Below are positions 21,493 to 33,869 of a DNA stretch of 64,000 nt, piece by piece. Position numbers and translations under genes: made by a program. Positions within the stretch are counted from its first letter, which is position 1; every line of letters starts with the position of its first letter. This DNA is from Cycas panzhihuaensis (taxonomy: Eukaryota; Cycadophyta). The stretch lies in assembly GCA_023213395.1 (NCBI GenBank), contig CM041465.1:135787741-135851740 (forward strand), read 5' to 3'. The notes below the pieces were generated by a model. It was given only the letters and a program-made list of their open reading frames with translations, was not told where the DNA came from and made no database searches.

Positions 21493-21772
21493 TGTTAGGA
21501 TTAGTAATTTGACAAGCATATCAAACCCTAATGGTAAGCAACAAAAAGATGAAGTATGCACAGAATAGACACCATGTTGGAGAATTGGCCAAAACTCAAT
21601 TATGAACAAATAAGAGTACATACTTATAGTACAACCTCACCACTAGAGAAAGAACCCCATTGGACTACTTAGAGGTGGCACACATATCAAGGTGGCCCAC
21701 AACTCTAATACAATATACAAAAAATAGAGAGAGTTTACATAGGGCTAATGGAATTAAGTATTACAGCCAACA
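21493..21772 (-). repeat. C 5' LTR
   Basis: 280 bp, plus-strand TGTTAGGATTAG...GCCAACA. The adjacent primer site at 21481-21492 marks it as the 5' LTR of a minus-strand element. Confidence 0.88.
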
Positions 21773-21777
21773 AGAAA

Positions 21778-22352
21778 TATACTTACACTACTTTTTTTTT
21801 TAATACAAAAAAAAAAAAAGACTTCTTTATTACCCCTTATAGAATATTGATATAATTCATCTCATCACTTGACCATTGATATGTCTCTATTTATGGTTCT
21901 TTATGGTTATCTCCTACTATCTCACCACACTTTGGCAACTAATTTTCAAATGGTTATGGTTTAACAAAAGCTCTAAGATATGGACTAAGTCCTTCATATC
22001 CTTAAATAGAACCTAACATCAACTAATAATTATCTGAAGCAACTTGTTGAATGTCATTGTTTTGATTACTCCTTTTCCATTAGCGACCTAGTTTTCCTTT
22101 GCCTTTACACTTATAAATAATAATCCCTCAACAAGTATAAAAACTATAAGCATATCACCCACTCACATGGTCTATATAGGGTACTTTAGTATATTAGGGA
22201 AGTTGCATCAATAGTAATTCTATCTTTAGAACATGACCATCTATGAGTATTTGATGTAGTGGATTGCCTATGACTTGAGGAAGTGACATGAGAATTAGTA
22301 GGATTCATTAAAAAACATCTATATCTTCTTAACTTTGGGGACTTAACATCTT
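21778..22352 (+). pseudogene. G1 integrase C-terminus and degenerate chromodomain-like tail
   Basis: It continues the integrase after C. SSLDH then SIYGSL WLSPTISPHFGN-like sequence (about 21860-21945) corresponds to the gypsy 'S...G..PF...YG..P' block. The terminal stretch (about 22220-22340) aligns with 56880-57045 of G2, where it matches the end of a gypsy chromodomain tail (Thr-Trp-Glu-Leu then Phe). Many stops. A poly-T followed by poly-A run (21788-21822) sits just inside. Confidence 0.5.
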
Positions 22353-22361
22353 AGAGGAGGG
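22353..22361 (+). promoter_or_regulatory. G1 polypurine tract
   Basis: AGAGGAGGG ahead of TACCTATTATATAAATT; G2 has GGGAGGGGGACC in the same place (57041-57052). Confidence 0.55.
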
Positions 22362-22365
22362 TACC

Positions 22366-22680
22366 TATTATATAAATTTCTATTATTAATAGATACTTAC
22401 TACTAGCATGTCACTAAGGAATTTGGTGGTTAGTTTAACTATTAACTTTTATATGAGGCCACTCATATGTACTAATGGAATTAAAGGCCAACTATACCAT
22501 ACATAGTATTCTATATAAGAGGCCATTCTTATCTATGTAAGGCCACTGGTTGTAAAGGGAGGATTATTATATATCAAGACTTCTTATAATATTATACTTT
22601 AATATATCCTTTGGTGTCCTTTTATGACCATATTCTGTAACTTATCCCTTTTGTTAATGAAAGTACTTTGATTTGCTTAT
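22366..22680 (+). repeat. G1 3' LTR (end approximate)
   Basis: Begins TATTATATAAATTTC, comparable with TATTAAGGAACTTTC of the G2 LTRs (first dinucleotide TA in place of TG, consistent with G-to-A decay). A TATA-like CTATATAAGAGGCC lies at about 22513. No partner copy was found, so the right end is a guess. Confidence 0.4.
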
Positions 22681-22897
22681 AGTGTGCTTTAAACTTATAA
22701 GTAAAGTTTATAAGGAAGAATACTAGGATGACACATCCTATAAACATACATTTACATGACATACTAATATATTTTTTCTCATAGTATTCAAATAAAGTAG
22801 AAAATAGATTAGATTTTGATTAACAACCACAATATTAGATGATCAACATATATTCTTATAAGTAAGCCATATATCCAAAACTCACTTCAACCTAAGG

Positions 22898-23327
22898 TAA
22901 TAATAAAATTTAACATGTTTAATATTTAATATATATGATATACACATACACATCCCATTATTTACATACATCAAGATATGTGAGATGCACACATATCTAT
23001 GTAACTATGCTATTGGTTGATGTAAAAGTTCAAGAGAAAATATAGGCTACTAATAAGATGTATCATATTATAAATATGTACACACACCATTTGAGAACTT
23101 GAGAAAACAAGAGAAAGAAGGTGTAATCACTATAATCATAAGAGGAGTATAAACTCCACCTTCTCTTGTGGTTTTTTTTTTTATATTAGGTTTTCCATAT
23201 ATAAATCTTAGTGTCTCTCTCTTATGGTGATGTTTAACGCCTGATGCTTATTAAATATTTGATACTTTATATTCATTTGCTTATGTATATATCTCATAAG
23301 TCAATTATGATATTATATATTTTAACA
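22898..23327 (+). repeat. D 5' LTR
   Basis: Matches 26310-26756 over most of its length, for example the blocks around CACATCCCA, AGAGAAAATATAGGCTACT, ATCATATTATAAATAT (TATA-like, about 23066) and CTCATAAGTCAATT. Divergence is substantial, suggesting an old insertion. Confidence 0.7.
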
Positions 23328-23364
23328 TGATATCAAAGTAATATTTTAACATGGTATCAGAGCC
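23328..23364 (+). promoter_or_regulatory. D primer-binding sites (two copies)
   Basis: A degenerate TGATATCAAAGT directly after the LTR end and an almost perfect TGGTATCAGAGCC about 24 bp further in; a second case of primer-site duplication in this window. Confidence 0.65.
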
Positions 23365-26309
23365 ATAGTTGGAAGATATTATATAGTAGGAAGATAACCT
23401 ATGTGAGTTGTTTGATGAGCTAGTATGAGCCATGGAAGACCTAGTATAGGAATTAAATATGAAGAGTATTTAGTGAACCTAAAATTTGAATATGTCAGTG
23501 TTATACTAGTGATCCAACTGCATACAGGAGGTGAAGTAGATATTAATGTTCATTAGTAAAATCTTTTACAAGTATCCCCTTAAAGGATTTATTATAATTT
23601 TTAAACCATTTTGGAGGCTTTTGTGAGCATCTCAAAGTGAGATTTACTAGTAGAATGAAGTTGACACCCCATTAGTAAGAATAAAGCAACTATAGGCTTG
23701 TACCATAACATGTTAATAAGTATGACATAGGCGATATGAAATAAGTGTTTTTTGATAACATATAAAGGTATGTGGCATTATGTAGATACTTTAATTACAT
23801 TATCATGCTATATTTACATGAATAAAATAACATGTACATGAAGAAATTTGATGTATATATTGACATGGAAAGGAATTTTATAGTAGTATCATTATACAAT
23901 TACATATGTTAAGGGCATATTACAAGTTGTTGATAACTTTGATTTGATAAAAATATTGAGAAAGGGCATGTTTGAAATCAATTTATAGCATAAGTATGAA
24001 TAAATTATTTGATGGTGGCATATATGATGAAGGCAAAAATTACTTAAGATAAATTCTAGGGTTTGAAAGAAGTTTTGTATATGTTTGTTCACAAAATTAG
24101 AATGACATATCAATATTTTACTAGCCTATGGAACTATAAACCCTATTAGCTTGGAAACTAAAGCTATTGTAGGTCCATGGAAGACTGAAAGATTAAGCCA
24201 CCCTTATTCATATATCATTATGGATATACAGAGAAGAGTGTAGTGGAGTATTTCTACTGCATCTATATAGGGTCGTAAAAACACAAATACCTCAAACCTA
24301 GATCTACTGCATGAAGAGGAGAATCCTCAATCTAAAGATGAGACAGTCACTCAATACCCTTGCATTATATATATATATAATCTAATTGCCTACTTTTCTA
24401 TATAAAACCCCTTAACTCTACATGAAATGCATACGATAAGTTTATTAAGGATGGAGGATGATCATGCTTGACACCCATAATTTGATCAATGGTTTCTATA
24501 TATGAACCAACACATTGCCCATAGAGATACTCTACCACTATTACACCAAATTTAGAAAGCATGTTGAAATATTATATAATATTCTACCAAAGAAATAACC
24601 TATAGATATAAAGATGCCTGTCCTAATGCCTGACCATCGATGAATCACCCATAGATTTAACCTTTGTATAATTGAATCCAATGATGCCCTCACAAACAAC
24701 ACACATACCCTGTCATAGATCATAAACAAACATCATGAGAATGATCCACAGAAATAAATATGGGTTGCCCATATAAACAAAGAAGCTAGTTGCCTATTTG
24801 TCATGCTTAAATACCCAACTACCTATATACAAAGTCCTCTTCTAGTTTTGTACATATATTACATGTATCAACTAGCCAAGTCGATCTTACATAAGACATA
24901 ATGATTTGGTTATTTATAGTTGTTTATGTAATTCTTTTTTTTTCTATAGAGATTTTTTAAAACCATAAAAAAAGTTGTAAGTTATATTCTTAATTTAACT
25001 AAATTTGATAAATTTTGAGATTTGACCATAAGCCCCTATATGTTAGCAACAAGTCATATGAAGAGCCCATATGACTAGGGGTTAGGCAGTGAAGGAGGAG
25101 GACTCTAAAATGGAGTAAACCAGATTGGATAGTTTTTAATTTTTTAAAATGTTATTTGAAATTTAATTGATTTTTTAAATTTGCCACCTATTTCTTAAGG
25201 ATTGCATATTTTTTCATGACACATTGGTGTTTTTTTAAGCATAACTCATCACTTGTATGCTAAAAGAAGGTGTTGTTAGTTGCATTAGAAAGAGAACTTC
25301 AATACAATTAAAACATATGGTCACACAACATAATTCAAACAATAAATGACATAGAAAATTAAGGGTAAAGTTGATACAAGTTATTAAAACTTCATAAAGG
25401 ATGAATTTTATAACTATTTTCAAAAAACTTTAGTAAATTATGATGTTGTCAAAGGCTTTGATCATGATGGTGATATTATTTTTGAATGATGATAGAATAA
25501 AAATAAAGTTTGGCTTAAATATGATTAAATTAAGGCTTATTTATGATATTTAGAGGTTTAATATTGGTTGAAAAAATTTATGTAGTAAGAAACATTTAAT
25601 GAATTTCTAATATGAAATATTCTTAATATGTAGGACATGCCTTATCCTCCTTAGAAAAATATATTTAGTTTAGTGGATAGTAAACATTACCTAAATGAAC
25701 ACATCACTTGCTTGATTAAACCTGTTTTAATGATTAATGACACCACCTGGTAAGAGTACCCAATTTAAATGATGATGAGATAAGAAATCTACTTATTAAT
25801 GAGATAAAGAAAAGTCTTATGTTGTATATTATGTATTAGTTATAGATGAGATCTAGCTAATATTTAGTGGTTGACATGGTCTAGTTAAAAGGAAGAGAAG
25901 AAAGATTATGCTATAAGTAATTTGAAGGATGATAAACCATGTATCTAAACTAATTACCTAAAGAACTAGTGATTATATAGGCTAGTGACCCATGTATTTT
26001 GGTAGATAATTATTATTTTATATGGACTCAAGAATCACTTTATTTGTTTATTGATTTAATAAATGGTTAATATGATGTTAATTATGGTTGACAAAATATT
26101 AATTAAAACCAATTATACAGGTGAGGATATAAAGATGTATAGGAAAACACTTCATATATGTTGATCTTAATGGTGCTTTATATATACAGATTAATAGGTA
26201 TATATAGACTATAGGCTATAGGTGATGATACATATATAGGATGCATGTTATAGGATCCATCATAAAGGTTGAAGATCAAGGGATAAAGATATTAAACATT
26301 AAGGAGGAA
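23365..26309 (+). other. D interior, no readable genes
   Basis: AT-rich; every frame is broken at short intervals. The patch at about 25030-25480 is homologous to about 7000-7400. A (TA)n run lies at about 24368. The few 60-75 codon frames have no motif and differ from those in the related copy. Confidence 0.5.
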
Positions 26310-26756
26310 TGCTAAAATATGTGATAATCATATATATGTAAGGTTTAATATATATGATGTACATATACACATCCCACTATGTATATATATCGAGATATAT
26401 GAGATGCACATATATCCATATAATTACACTATTAGTTAACGTAAAGGATCAAGAGAAAATATAGGCTACTTATGAGGTGCATCATATTATAAATATATAC
26501 ACACACCACTCGAGAACTTGACAAAGGACGGAAAAAGTTATATAATCATTATGATCATAAGAGGAGTCCAAACTCCACTTTCTCCCATGGTTTTTTCTAT
26601 ACTAAGTTTTTTATATAAAAATCTTGATGTCTCTCCATTATAGTAATGCTTAATTCTCAATGCTTATTGAATACTTAGTGTATGTTTGATACTTTGCATT
26701 TATTTACTTGTATATATATCTCATGAGTCAATTGTGCTATTATATAATTTAATACA
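26310..26756 (+). repeat. D 3' LTR
   Basis: Starts TGCTAAAATATGTG after AAGGAGGAA; ends AATACA. Confidence 0.65.
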
Positions 26757-28200
26757 ATATCATAACAATAATATTAACCTAGGGCTAAAAAATAAAGTCA
26801 TCATTATTTTCATCCTTCTTTAATAAGGAGTTTGGTTATACTAAAAAATTATCATAATTTATCAGCTTAGACATATGTAGGAGTATGATTTATTTAATAT
26901 CAAGTTCTTCTTAAAGTAGAAAGATTGCTCACATGAGAATTTATTAAATACTATTCAACACGTAAAGGTTAAACACGTAAATCAATTAAATATTTAAGAG
27001 AATTACACTTATCAATAAAATCATTTAAATTATAAGAATCATTTTCTTTAAGAATTTAGTAACTAAAAGGACTAGAACTAGGACTTAAAGTAGGATAACT
27101 TAAGCCAATATCATCCATATTAATAATATAATCTAAATTCATAACGTGAGAATCATATAAATCATGAACCATCTTGAGTGCCTCTAATGACTTGGGAACT
27201 AGATTGAGAAGGAATGAAAAGACTTGAAATAGTAACAACACTTGAAGTAGGTATAATTAATCTAAGAGTAATACCATAAGATAGAACATGCACATGAATA
27301 AAATATTTTACTTAAACATATCAATCATACATATTAATAAGCCCATAAACGATATTTTTCTAATATACCTTATTAAGAGGCCTTCTTTTAAAATCAATGC
27401 TATATGCACCTATAACAAGATTTTTAAACACCATCTTCTATAGTAATCTTTTCATCAAAATAAACACATAATTAAAAGTATTAAAAATATATTGATTTGC
27501 TATGATATAAATAACTAGAAATCCAAGAATTACCTACAATATGCAATGAACAACTAGAATTTGATATAAGAGCTAAAAGGTCTAAAATGGAATCATATAA
27601 TGATAAATAATATCTGTATATAAGAGAGAAGATTAACCCCTTAATATTTTCCTCTTAAGAACTTGAAGTTACCCCTTCAGAACTTAAATGTTTGCCTTAA
27701 ATGTTTTGCTTTGAAATAAAAACTTGAATTAAGTATTTGAGGACTTGGATTTAACACTTAACAATCTAAATTTTGCCTAAATATTTTCATTAAAATTTTA
27801 AATTTTGCCTTTAAATTTATTCTTGATTATACCCCTAATTCTATGTTGTTTATCCTAATTAGTTTGTCTCTTAAAGACTTGATATCTTGGATATTACTAT
27901 CATTGAAATCTACGTTAATGATTTTACCCTTGATTGTAATCCTAATTGATTTGCATCTCATTTTACTTATTTTATTAATTTTAAATAAGTATATTTTGAT
28001 CTTTAACTAGATCACTAGGAAGCTTATTAACTATAATTTGAGGATGCCCTTGTTATTTAGCTATTTTATAATTATTATAGGAACTAAATAATTTATTGAT
28101 GGATAAATGGATAAAAGCATCATTGTCTTTTCTATATTATAGCCATAGATAATCAAATATAAATTTATACATTATATATGACATAAGAGCTCTTCTATAG
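26757..28200. other. Unassigned AT-rich sequence
   Basis: I see no domain on either strand. The minus-strand frame at 27056-27241 has a Ser/Pro-rich end but no recognisable motif. Probably old retroelement debris. Confidence 0.3.
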
Positions 28201-28570
28201 TATTGGATAATAATATCTAATTATATAATTTATGATCTTAAATCCATTTTATACTGTCTCAAATATTTATAAATTTTATATTATAGTTACATTAATATGT
28301 ATGCCACTTAGAATGTGTAACATTACACAAAGGTTAACTTAAGGGGTTCTTTATTTGAGGTGAGTTATACTATAAATATATACATGATTCTTTAAATAAG
28401 ATGGAGTTTGGCTATTCTTTTATATTTTTTATACTTTGTATGTGTACATATTTCATCTTATTATACTCAATTTGCTTCATTATTTACTAATGTCCTTATC
28501 CATTTTATTTTCTTATTAATTCTATTTACATTGTCATTGATTCTATATTTAATCATCTAATATTATGGTG
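28201..28570 (+). repeat. H1: LTR-like repeat, plus orientation
   Basis: Starts TATTGGATAATAATATC. Its reverse complement matches 28701-29049 in several blocks (for example the TATAAATAT and TTTAAATAAGAT stretches at 28371-28406 against 28858-28890). The right end is approximate because the terminal 60 bp no longer align. Confidence 0.5.
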
Positions 28571-28685
28571 GTAAATACATATCATTTTTTTTATTATAGC
28601 TAGTATTATAATAATACTATATATCCAATACTTAGTATAATAGCCCAAGGTTCAATCCTTTAAGATGTTAAAAATTTAACATGAA

Positions 28686-28697
28686 GCTCTGATACCA
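28686..28697 (-). promoter_or_regulatory. Primer-binding site (tRNA-iMet), minus strand
   Basis: Perfect TGGTATCAGAGC on the minus strand, 3 bp from the LTR end at 28701. Confidence 0.75.
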
Positions 28698-28700
28698 TAA

Positions 28701-29049
28701 TGTTGAGTATGAGTATATAAGTGTGTGGAAGCAAATGGATAATAGAAAATGGACCTAACTAGGAGATAAAATGAGTAAAAGATTAATAAAAAAATGAGAC
28801 ACAAATAAATCAAATATGTACAAGTATGAAATGCAAAGAATATAGAAGAATATCCAAGCTTTATCTTATTTAAATAATCATATACATATTTATAGTACAA
28901 CTCACTCAAAGTTAACCTATATATGCTATCATATATTCTAAATGATATATATGACTAGGTGATTGTAATATATAATTTACAATAATAAAAAGAATGTGAA
29001 TATAGTTTAGAATTACAACTAATATAATTAAATATTACTATCAGAAGCA
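28701..29049 (-). repeat. H2: 5' LTR of a minus-strand element
   Basis: Plus-strand TGTTGAGTATG...TCAGAAGCA (TG...CA). The adjacent primer site shows that the element body lies to the left, where it meets the oppositely oriented H1 after about 130 bp. Confidence 0.6.
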
Positions 29050-29965
29050 CTAGACATATAAGAGGAGGATAAATAATGCAACCCAATAAGTAGACCCAAA
29101 GGATGGGAGGGATCCTCATTAAGAATGGGGCAAGATTATCCCTCCTATGAGGCACCCATATATTTTATGGATGCATATACAAGGATAAAAGATGACTAAA
29201 TTTTAGGCTAAGGGGTAATATATAGGCGTGTATAGTATGCCAAAGGAAAAAGAGGGGAAAGAACCTGAAAGAGAGCAATTACTCACTAACTAGTCAAGCA
29301 AGCAATATAAGTAAATATAGGAGGAAGCAAACATACACAAAACTAGATTAAAAGATGTACTAATAACTAAGTAAAAGCATAGAGATGAAATTAATTTATC
29401 TATGAATAGATACCCTTGAAAGAACCAAACAACACTTGATAACAAGAGTCCTCAAAGTGTGAAGGTGTTCCTAAGGCACATGCACCCCAGATATAATCGC
29501 TTTTATTTATTTAACCTAAAATAGTTAATCCATCCAAGTTAGAATGACCTATCTTGATCTAACTCCTAAATAACCTTAAAATAACAAACTTAATATAGAA
29601 GTGAGGAAGGGAATAACTAGAGTGAGAGGCTTAAAGGAGTTCAAACTATAGTATATATCCACTCATGGATAAGATAGTAAGAACTTATCAATACTAGTAA
29701 CCAATCTCATAACAAGTATAAGGCAAGCTAATAGTACCCACATATAAATCTAATAAACCTCAGGCTCTAAGAGACGACAAAGAAAATGTCATTACTCTTA
29801 ATAGGATAAATGACATTCACCCAACTATCAATAGTCTATGTATAAGCATGTGATGAAGATAAATGGTCCCCACTAGCCCATTTAGAATACAAATCTAAGA
29901 ACTCAATCTACCTAAAGGCATAAGACCATCTCTCTTTTCTAGAGATTAAACCTAGGTTAAAAAGT
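29050..29965. other. Unassigned sequence between H2 and element E
   Basis: No protein motif, LTR or repeat recognised. Confidence 0.3.
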
Positions 29966-29970
29966 AGTGG

Positions 29971-30223
29971 TATTAGATAATGCCTATTAGGGCTCATATC
30001 AACATATGTCAATTATGATGGAATAGGGTTTGGTACAATTAACTTAGCTAACCTCATTAACGTTTCAAGTGGATATTATAATGGTGTTTGTAAATACCAC
30101 TCAGTGGTAGATATTAGGTTCTTGCTCAACTCCTATCTATAAATTCAATACCACCATCATGTTGGATATTTGTTTTACCCTTTGTTGTAGTTGTTCCTCC
30201 CTATAACTCCCATAAATCCTTCA
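29971..30223 (+). repeat. E 5' LTR
   Basis: 253 bp, starting TATTAGATAATGCC (TG decayed to TA; the 3' copy has TG). TATA-like CTATCTATAAATTC lies near 30135. Compared with the 3' LTR it lacks about 25 bp around 35555. Confidence 0.85.
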
Positions 30224-30225
30224 TT

Positions 30226-30240
30226 TGGTATTAGAGAAAT
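30226..30240 (+). promoter_or_regulatory. E primer-binding site
   Basis: TGGTATTAGAGAAAT, a decayed tRNA-iMet site, 2 bp after the LTR. Confidence 0.65.
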
Positions 30241-30604
30241 TATTATAAGTATGTTGGAGTATTTCCTTATTGTAGGAGCATTTGTTTGAAGTGTTAAGGT
30301 TTGGAGAAGCTCTCGAGAGGAGCCACACTTAAGAGAAAAGGATTTGCTAGAAGAATGATTACCATTTAAGTTGTTTAGTACATATACATTCTCTATTGAT
30401 TTTTCATATTATTTATACTCAATATTATAGTTTTCATTTAATAATTTGTGCATGTGAGCCCATTATCTTATATGCACCAATATCTACTTCAAAAAGTTAT
30501 TCTATGAGGCATTGTTCATTCTATGAAGATTTGGAAATCCATAAAGCCTACATTTTTCAATATTAAAAGTTAGACATAGCCCTCCTTTGTGCTCTTACGG
30601 TTGA

Positions 30605-30703
30605 TTTGGGATCATATCTCATTGCAAATCTCCTTGTTTTGAGACCATATCTCATTATAGATCTCCTTGTTTTGAGACCATATCTCATTGTAAATCATCC
30701 TGT
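30605..30703 (+). repeat. 33-bp tandem repeat, three copies, in E leader
   Basis: Three units of a TTTGAGACCATATCTCATT... repeat at 30605-30637, 30638-30670 and 30671-30703. The rest of the leader (30241-32100) shows no gene; the open frame across the repeat just reads the repeat. Confidence 0.85.
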
Positions 30704-32145
30704 TTTTCTATTGATTTCTCCACAAACTGAAAGTAGATCAGTATATCTGCATAATCCACACCCTCTATTATATTATCCAATTAGTTTACATCACCCAACA
30801 TAATATTTACATCATCCAATATTTGTACATCCTTGCAATAAAATTTTGCTAAAAAATCTATATTAGAACTATTTAATATAATGACTCTGAGTGTATGTCT
30901 ATTTAGAGATTGTATAACTTTCCTTAGTATTTTTTCTTAGGTTTTTATATCTTATTTTGGCCTATGCACTCTTTGTGTCCTTCCTATGGCTATAAGACTA
31001 AAAAATCATGGATGCACACTTTACATTGCATTGGCACACATTGTTATTCCACTTTTCTAGCACTTTGAACCTTAAACTTTAATAAAATTAATATTTATAT
31101 TTTTTTCATCACTTTTGGCATCTATTTTAGTTGTCCAATGTCATTGGCATTTGTATGACCTCGTAAACTGCCTTGAAGTTTATGACCAACCTTAAATTAG
31201 ACTTGCATAATAATTTTTCTATCTATTTGTTATCTAATCCCACTTACATTTGTCAAATCATTATTATACTGAGTTCTTTTTGCCAAGTTTGTTTCTCTTT
31301 TAGCTAAATTAGTTACTATGGGCCCCACATTAGAGTTGTTATTGAATTAATGGAGCTAAGCACTAGATCTCAGTCCTAGTAGGTCATATGTAGCATTTAA
31401 AGTGACCAAGTACAATCTTACAAGGAAAGCCAAAAAAGTTTTCAAGACAACTGTTGAAAAACATGACCTAGCTATGCTTCGGGCACCATAACTTTCACCA
31501 GTGAGATTAAAAAATTACTCTTGTCTACACTAGATTAAAGTACACTTATACCCAATTAAAATGAGTGGTCACACAACTACTTTTGATTTTAGGTTGATAA
31601 ATTTTTTAATAAGTGAAACTAAGGCAATGTACTTTTGAATTCTTTTTCTTAAAAAGACAACTTTTTACAAAACATTTCAATGTATATCTTTGTAAGTCGA
31701 TATCAGAATTGAGTCTTGTTTGAAGTGTTGGACATTATTTTCTATTATCTAAAGGGTTGCAAAGTCTTCTTTTTTTTTAAATCATGTTATATACTAGTTT
31801 TATCCTCTAAAAAGGCACTAGTAAAGGGCTTCCTACATGATGACTCTTGTATAAACTAGTGAAAAAGCATATTATAATCTTTTATTAATAAACTTATTAC
31901 TTGTTGAGGTGGTTGGAGTCCTAATTGAGACATTTGTACATGTCTCATACATGAAGTGAGACATATTATGTGTTTGTTGAGTACACTTATATTGTCTTTC
32001 TTTAGTGCTTTGATTGCATTTCTTTACTTTCAAGTGTTTTATATTTACATTTAAAGGTAATTTTCTTTTTATAATGGCAATAAATCTTTAAAATATTATT
32101 GTACCTAAGTTCTATAGATAAATTTTTTGCAATTGAAGTAGGCAG

Positions 32146-33030
32146 ATGAGGCCTATTTTTATTGTAAAGGACATGTGGGAGCTTGTTTATACAAGATATA
32201 AAGAAATTGATAAAACTACCAATGAAGATAAAAAGAAAAGCTATAAGGAGAATTCTAAAGAGGACACTGAAGCACTTATACTTATTTTTTGTACACTAGA
32301 GGATTGCATCTTCCCTAAAGCTAGTGAAGTTATAATGTCTAAGGAGGCTTGGGACATCCTTAAAATAATGTATGGGGGAGCAATATCTTTCAAATTGTAA
32401 ACACTTAGGAGCAAGTTTGAAAACTTATAGATGGTAGCTAGGGAAAGAGTCAATAAGTTTATTACCAAATTTTAAGATTTGATGAATTAAATAAGGTCTT
32501 TAAGAGAAGTGACAAAGGATTGTAGAAAAGATTTTAATGTGTGTTAGACAAATAAAAAGATTTGAAATGGTGGTAACAAATATTAAAGTATTCAAACATC
32601 TTAACACACTTAGAATTAATCAATTAAGTGATATTCTCCTAGTTGTTGAGGAAAAGAAGGAGGGTAATGAATCCCTTGAATATACCTTTGCTACCAAGGC
32701 TAGGCTTAGGAAAAACTATCAAGGATAAAGTTCTAGGGAAAGGGGCCAATTCCTTAGAGGAAAATGACAACTAAGAAACCAAGGGTAAGGTTTTCAAAAC
32801 TATCAAGGCTACTAAGGATAAAGAAACTTAAGGGGAATTTCAAGGACCAAATCAAGGCATTCAAGGGTAAAATGAAATTTCTTTTTAAGGCCAAGGATAA
32901 GCCTAAAACTTTGGAAGAGAAAGAAGAACTTCTAGAGGAATAAGTCAAAGTCAAAGAGGAAGAGGAAGAGGAACCATCCAATATTCCTTTTGTCATATAA
33001 TAGGTCACTTAGAAAAAAGTTACTTTGTTA
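32146..33030 (+). pseudogene. E gag (copia UBN2-type capsid) and zinc knuckle remnant
   Basis: The first block (32146-32400) reads DMWELVYTRYKE, then a Lys-rich stretch, then SKEAWDILKIMYGG, matching the copia capsid 'Trp...Y' and 'AKEAWD.L...Y.G' motifs. The frame stops just before the expected KLQ.LR segment, which continues in broken form (TLRSKFENL). A Lys/Glu-rich linker follows (32750-32960), then IGHLEKSYF at about 33000, the remains of a zinc knuckle in which the first Cys pair is lost. Confidence 0.7.
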
Positions 33031-33114
33031 AAAATGTAAGTACTTAAAGGGGGACCACCAAAACAATAATTAAAGAAAGAGGAAATAATAGATTATTTCT
33101 CTCAAGTCTAATAG

Positions 33115-33540
33115 ATAGGGAAGAAGAGGATAGTTGGTGCATCGACTTAGGATGTTTAACTCACATGACTCATAAAGAGGAATTATTCAAAGAGATTAAT
33201 AAATTCAAAAAAAGAAGAATTATGTTTGGGGATAATACTACACATACTAAAATTTGAAAAGGGAACATGTCTATAACAACTAAATTAGAAGAAACTAGAA
33301 GTATAAATGATGTTTTACATGTTCCATCTCTAAAGAAGAACCTACTCTTAGTGGGTTAGATGATGGATCAAAAGTAAAAGTTTATCTTTGATAATCATGA
33401 ATGTATAATCAAGGATAATTTAAGGAATAAAACAATTATAGAAAAGGGACAAATGACTAGTGATAGGCTATTTAAACTAGTTATTCCTGCATCGAATTCT
33501 TATGATTTAAATGTCTTAACTATTGTTGATAGTGAAACAT
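33115..33540 (+). pseudogene. E protease
   Basis: The active-site block WCIDLGCLTHMTH (about 33138-33175) corresponds to the copia 'W..DSGA..HM' motif with Ser replaced by Leu. IMFGDNTTHT (about 33220) is the conserved 'V..G' block. DVLHVPSLKKNLL (about 33312) matches the 'L.DVLYVP.L..NLLSV' block. Stops interrupt it. Confidence 0.65.
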
Positions 33541-33850
33541 AGCATAAAAGATTTGGCCATGTAAATCATAATAGCTTAGCCTTGATGAAAAGAATGGAGA
33601 TGGTGATTAGACTCTCCACTATAGAAATAAGTAAAAAAAATTGTGAAGGTTACATACTTAGAAAATAATAAAGGGAAAGTTTTCTAAATGAAAGCTATAG
33701 GGCTAATGGCCCCCTTCAATTAGTTTATACAGACCTATGTGGTCCTATGGATGTACCTTCATTAAGTGGTGCAAGATAATTTATGACTTTCATTGATGAC
33801 TTTATAAGAAAGACTTGGGTCTATTTTATTAAGTTTAAATTAGTTACTTT
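33541..33850 (+). pseudogene. E integrase, N-terminal part only
   Basis: HKRFGHVNHNSLALMKRM (about 33543) is the pre-integrase His motif. LVYTDLCGPMDVPSLSGAR (about 33720) with FMTFIDDFIRKTWVYF (about 33780) is the start of the catalytic core, with the first catalytic Asp present. At about 33850 the sequence jumps straight to the approach to reverse transcriptase (SIKEEYNTL), so the second Asp, the Glu and the whole C-terminal domain are missing. Confidence 0.7.
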
Positions 33851-33869
33851 TTAATGTTTTAAAAACCCT

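Larger units (their letters stand above)
19957..21772 (-). mobile_element. C: small non-coding LTR element (TRIM/LARD-like), 1816 bp
   Basis: LTRs at 19957-20236 and 21493-21772 (280 bp each, about 97% identical by eye, differing mostly by transitions), flanked by the perfect 5-bp duplication AGAAA (19952-19956, 21773-21777). The primer site abuts the right LTR on the minus strand, so the element points left. The interior (20237-21480) has no retroelement protein motif. The frames there (for example 20704-21021, minus) parallel the non-coding leader of element A and are low complexity. It must rely on another element for enzymes. It sits in the G1 integrase. Confidence 0.9.
12483..22680 (+). 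mobile_element. G1: old Ty3/gypsy (chromovirus-type) element, split by F and C
   Basis: Removing F (14075-18092 plus one 5-bp duplication) and C (19957-21772 plus one) restores the order gag, protease, reverse transcriptase, RNase H, integrase, degenerate chromodomain-like tail, polypurine tract, LTR. All coding domains carry many stops and frameshifts. A close relative is G2 (39044-57360), whose integrase and tail align. The 5' LTR was not recognised. The right end is approximate. Confidence 0.7.
22898..26756 (+). mobile_element. D: LTR element with decayed interior, about 3.9 kb
   Basis: Two LTRs of about 430-450 bp (about 22898-23327 and 26310-26756) in direct orientation, a tRNA-iMet primer site after the left one and a purine tract (AAGGAGGAA) before the right one. 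The interior (23364-26309) lacks any readable gag or pol domain, although it is related to 6950-8860. No target duplication was found, and the left boundary is uncertain by about 15 bp. Superfamily is unknown; the tRNA-iMet primer is compatible with copia. Confidence 0.7.
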
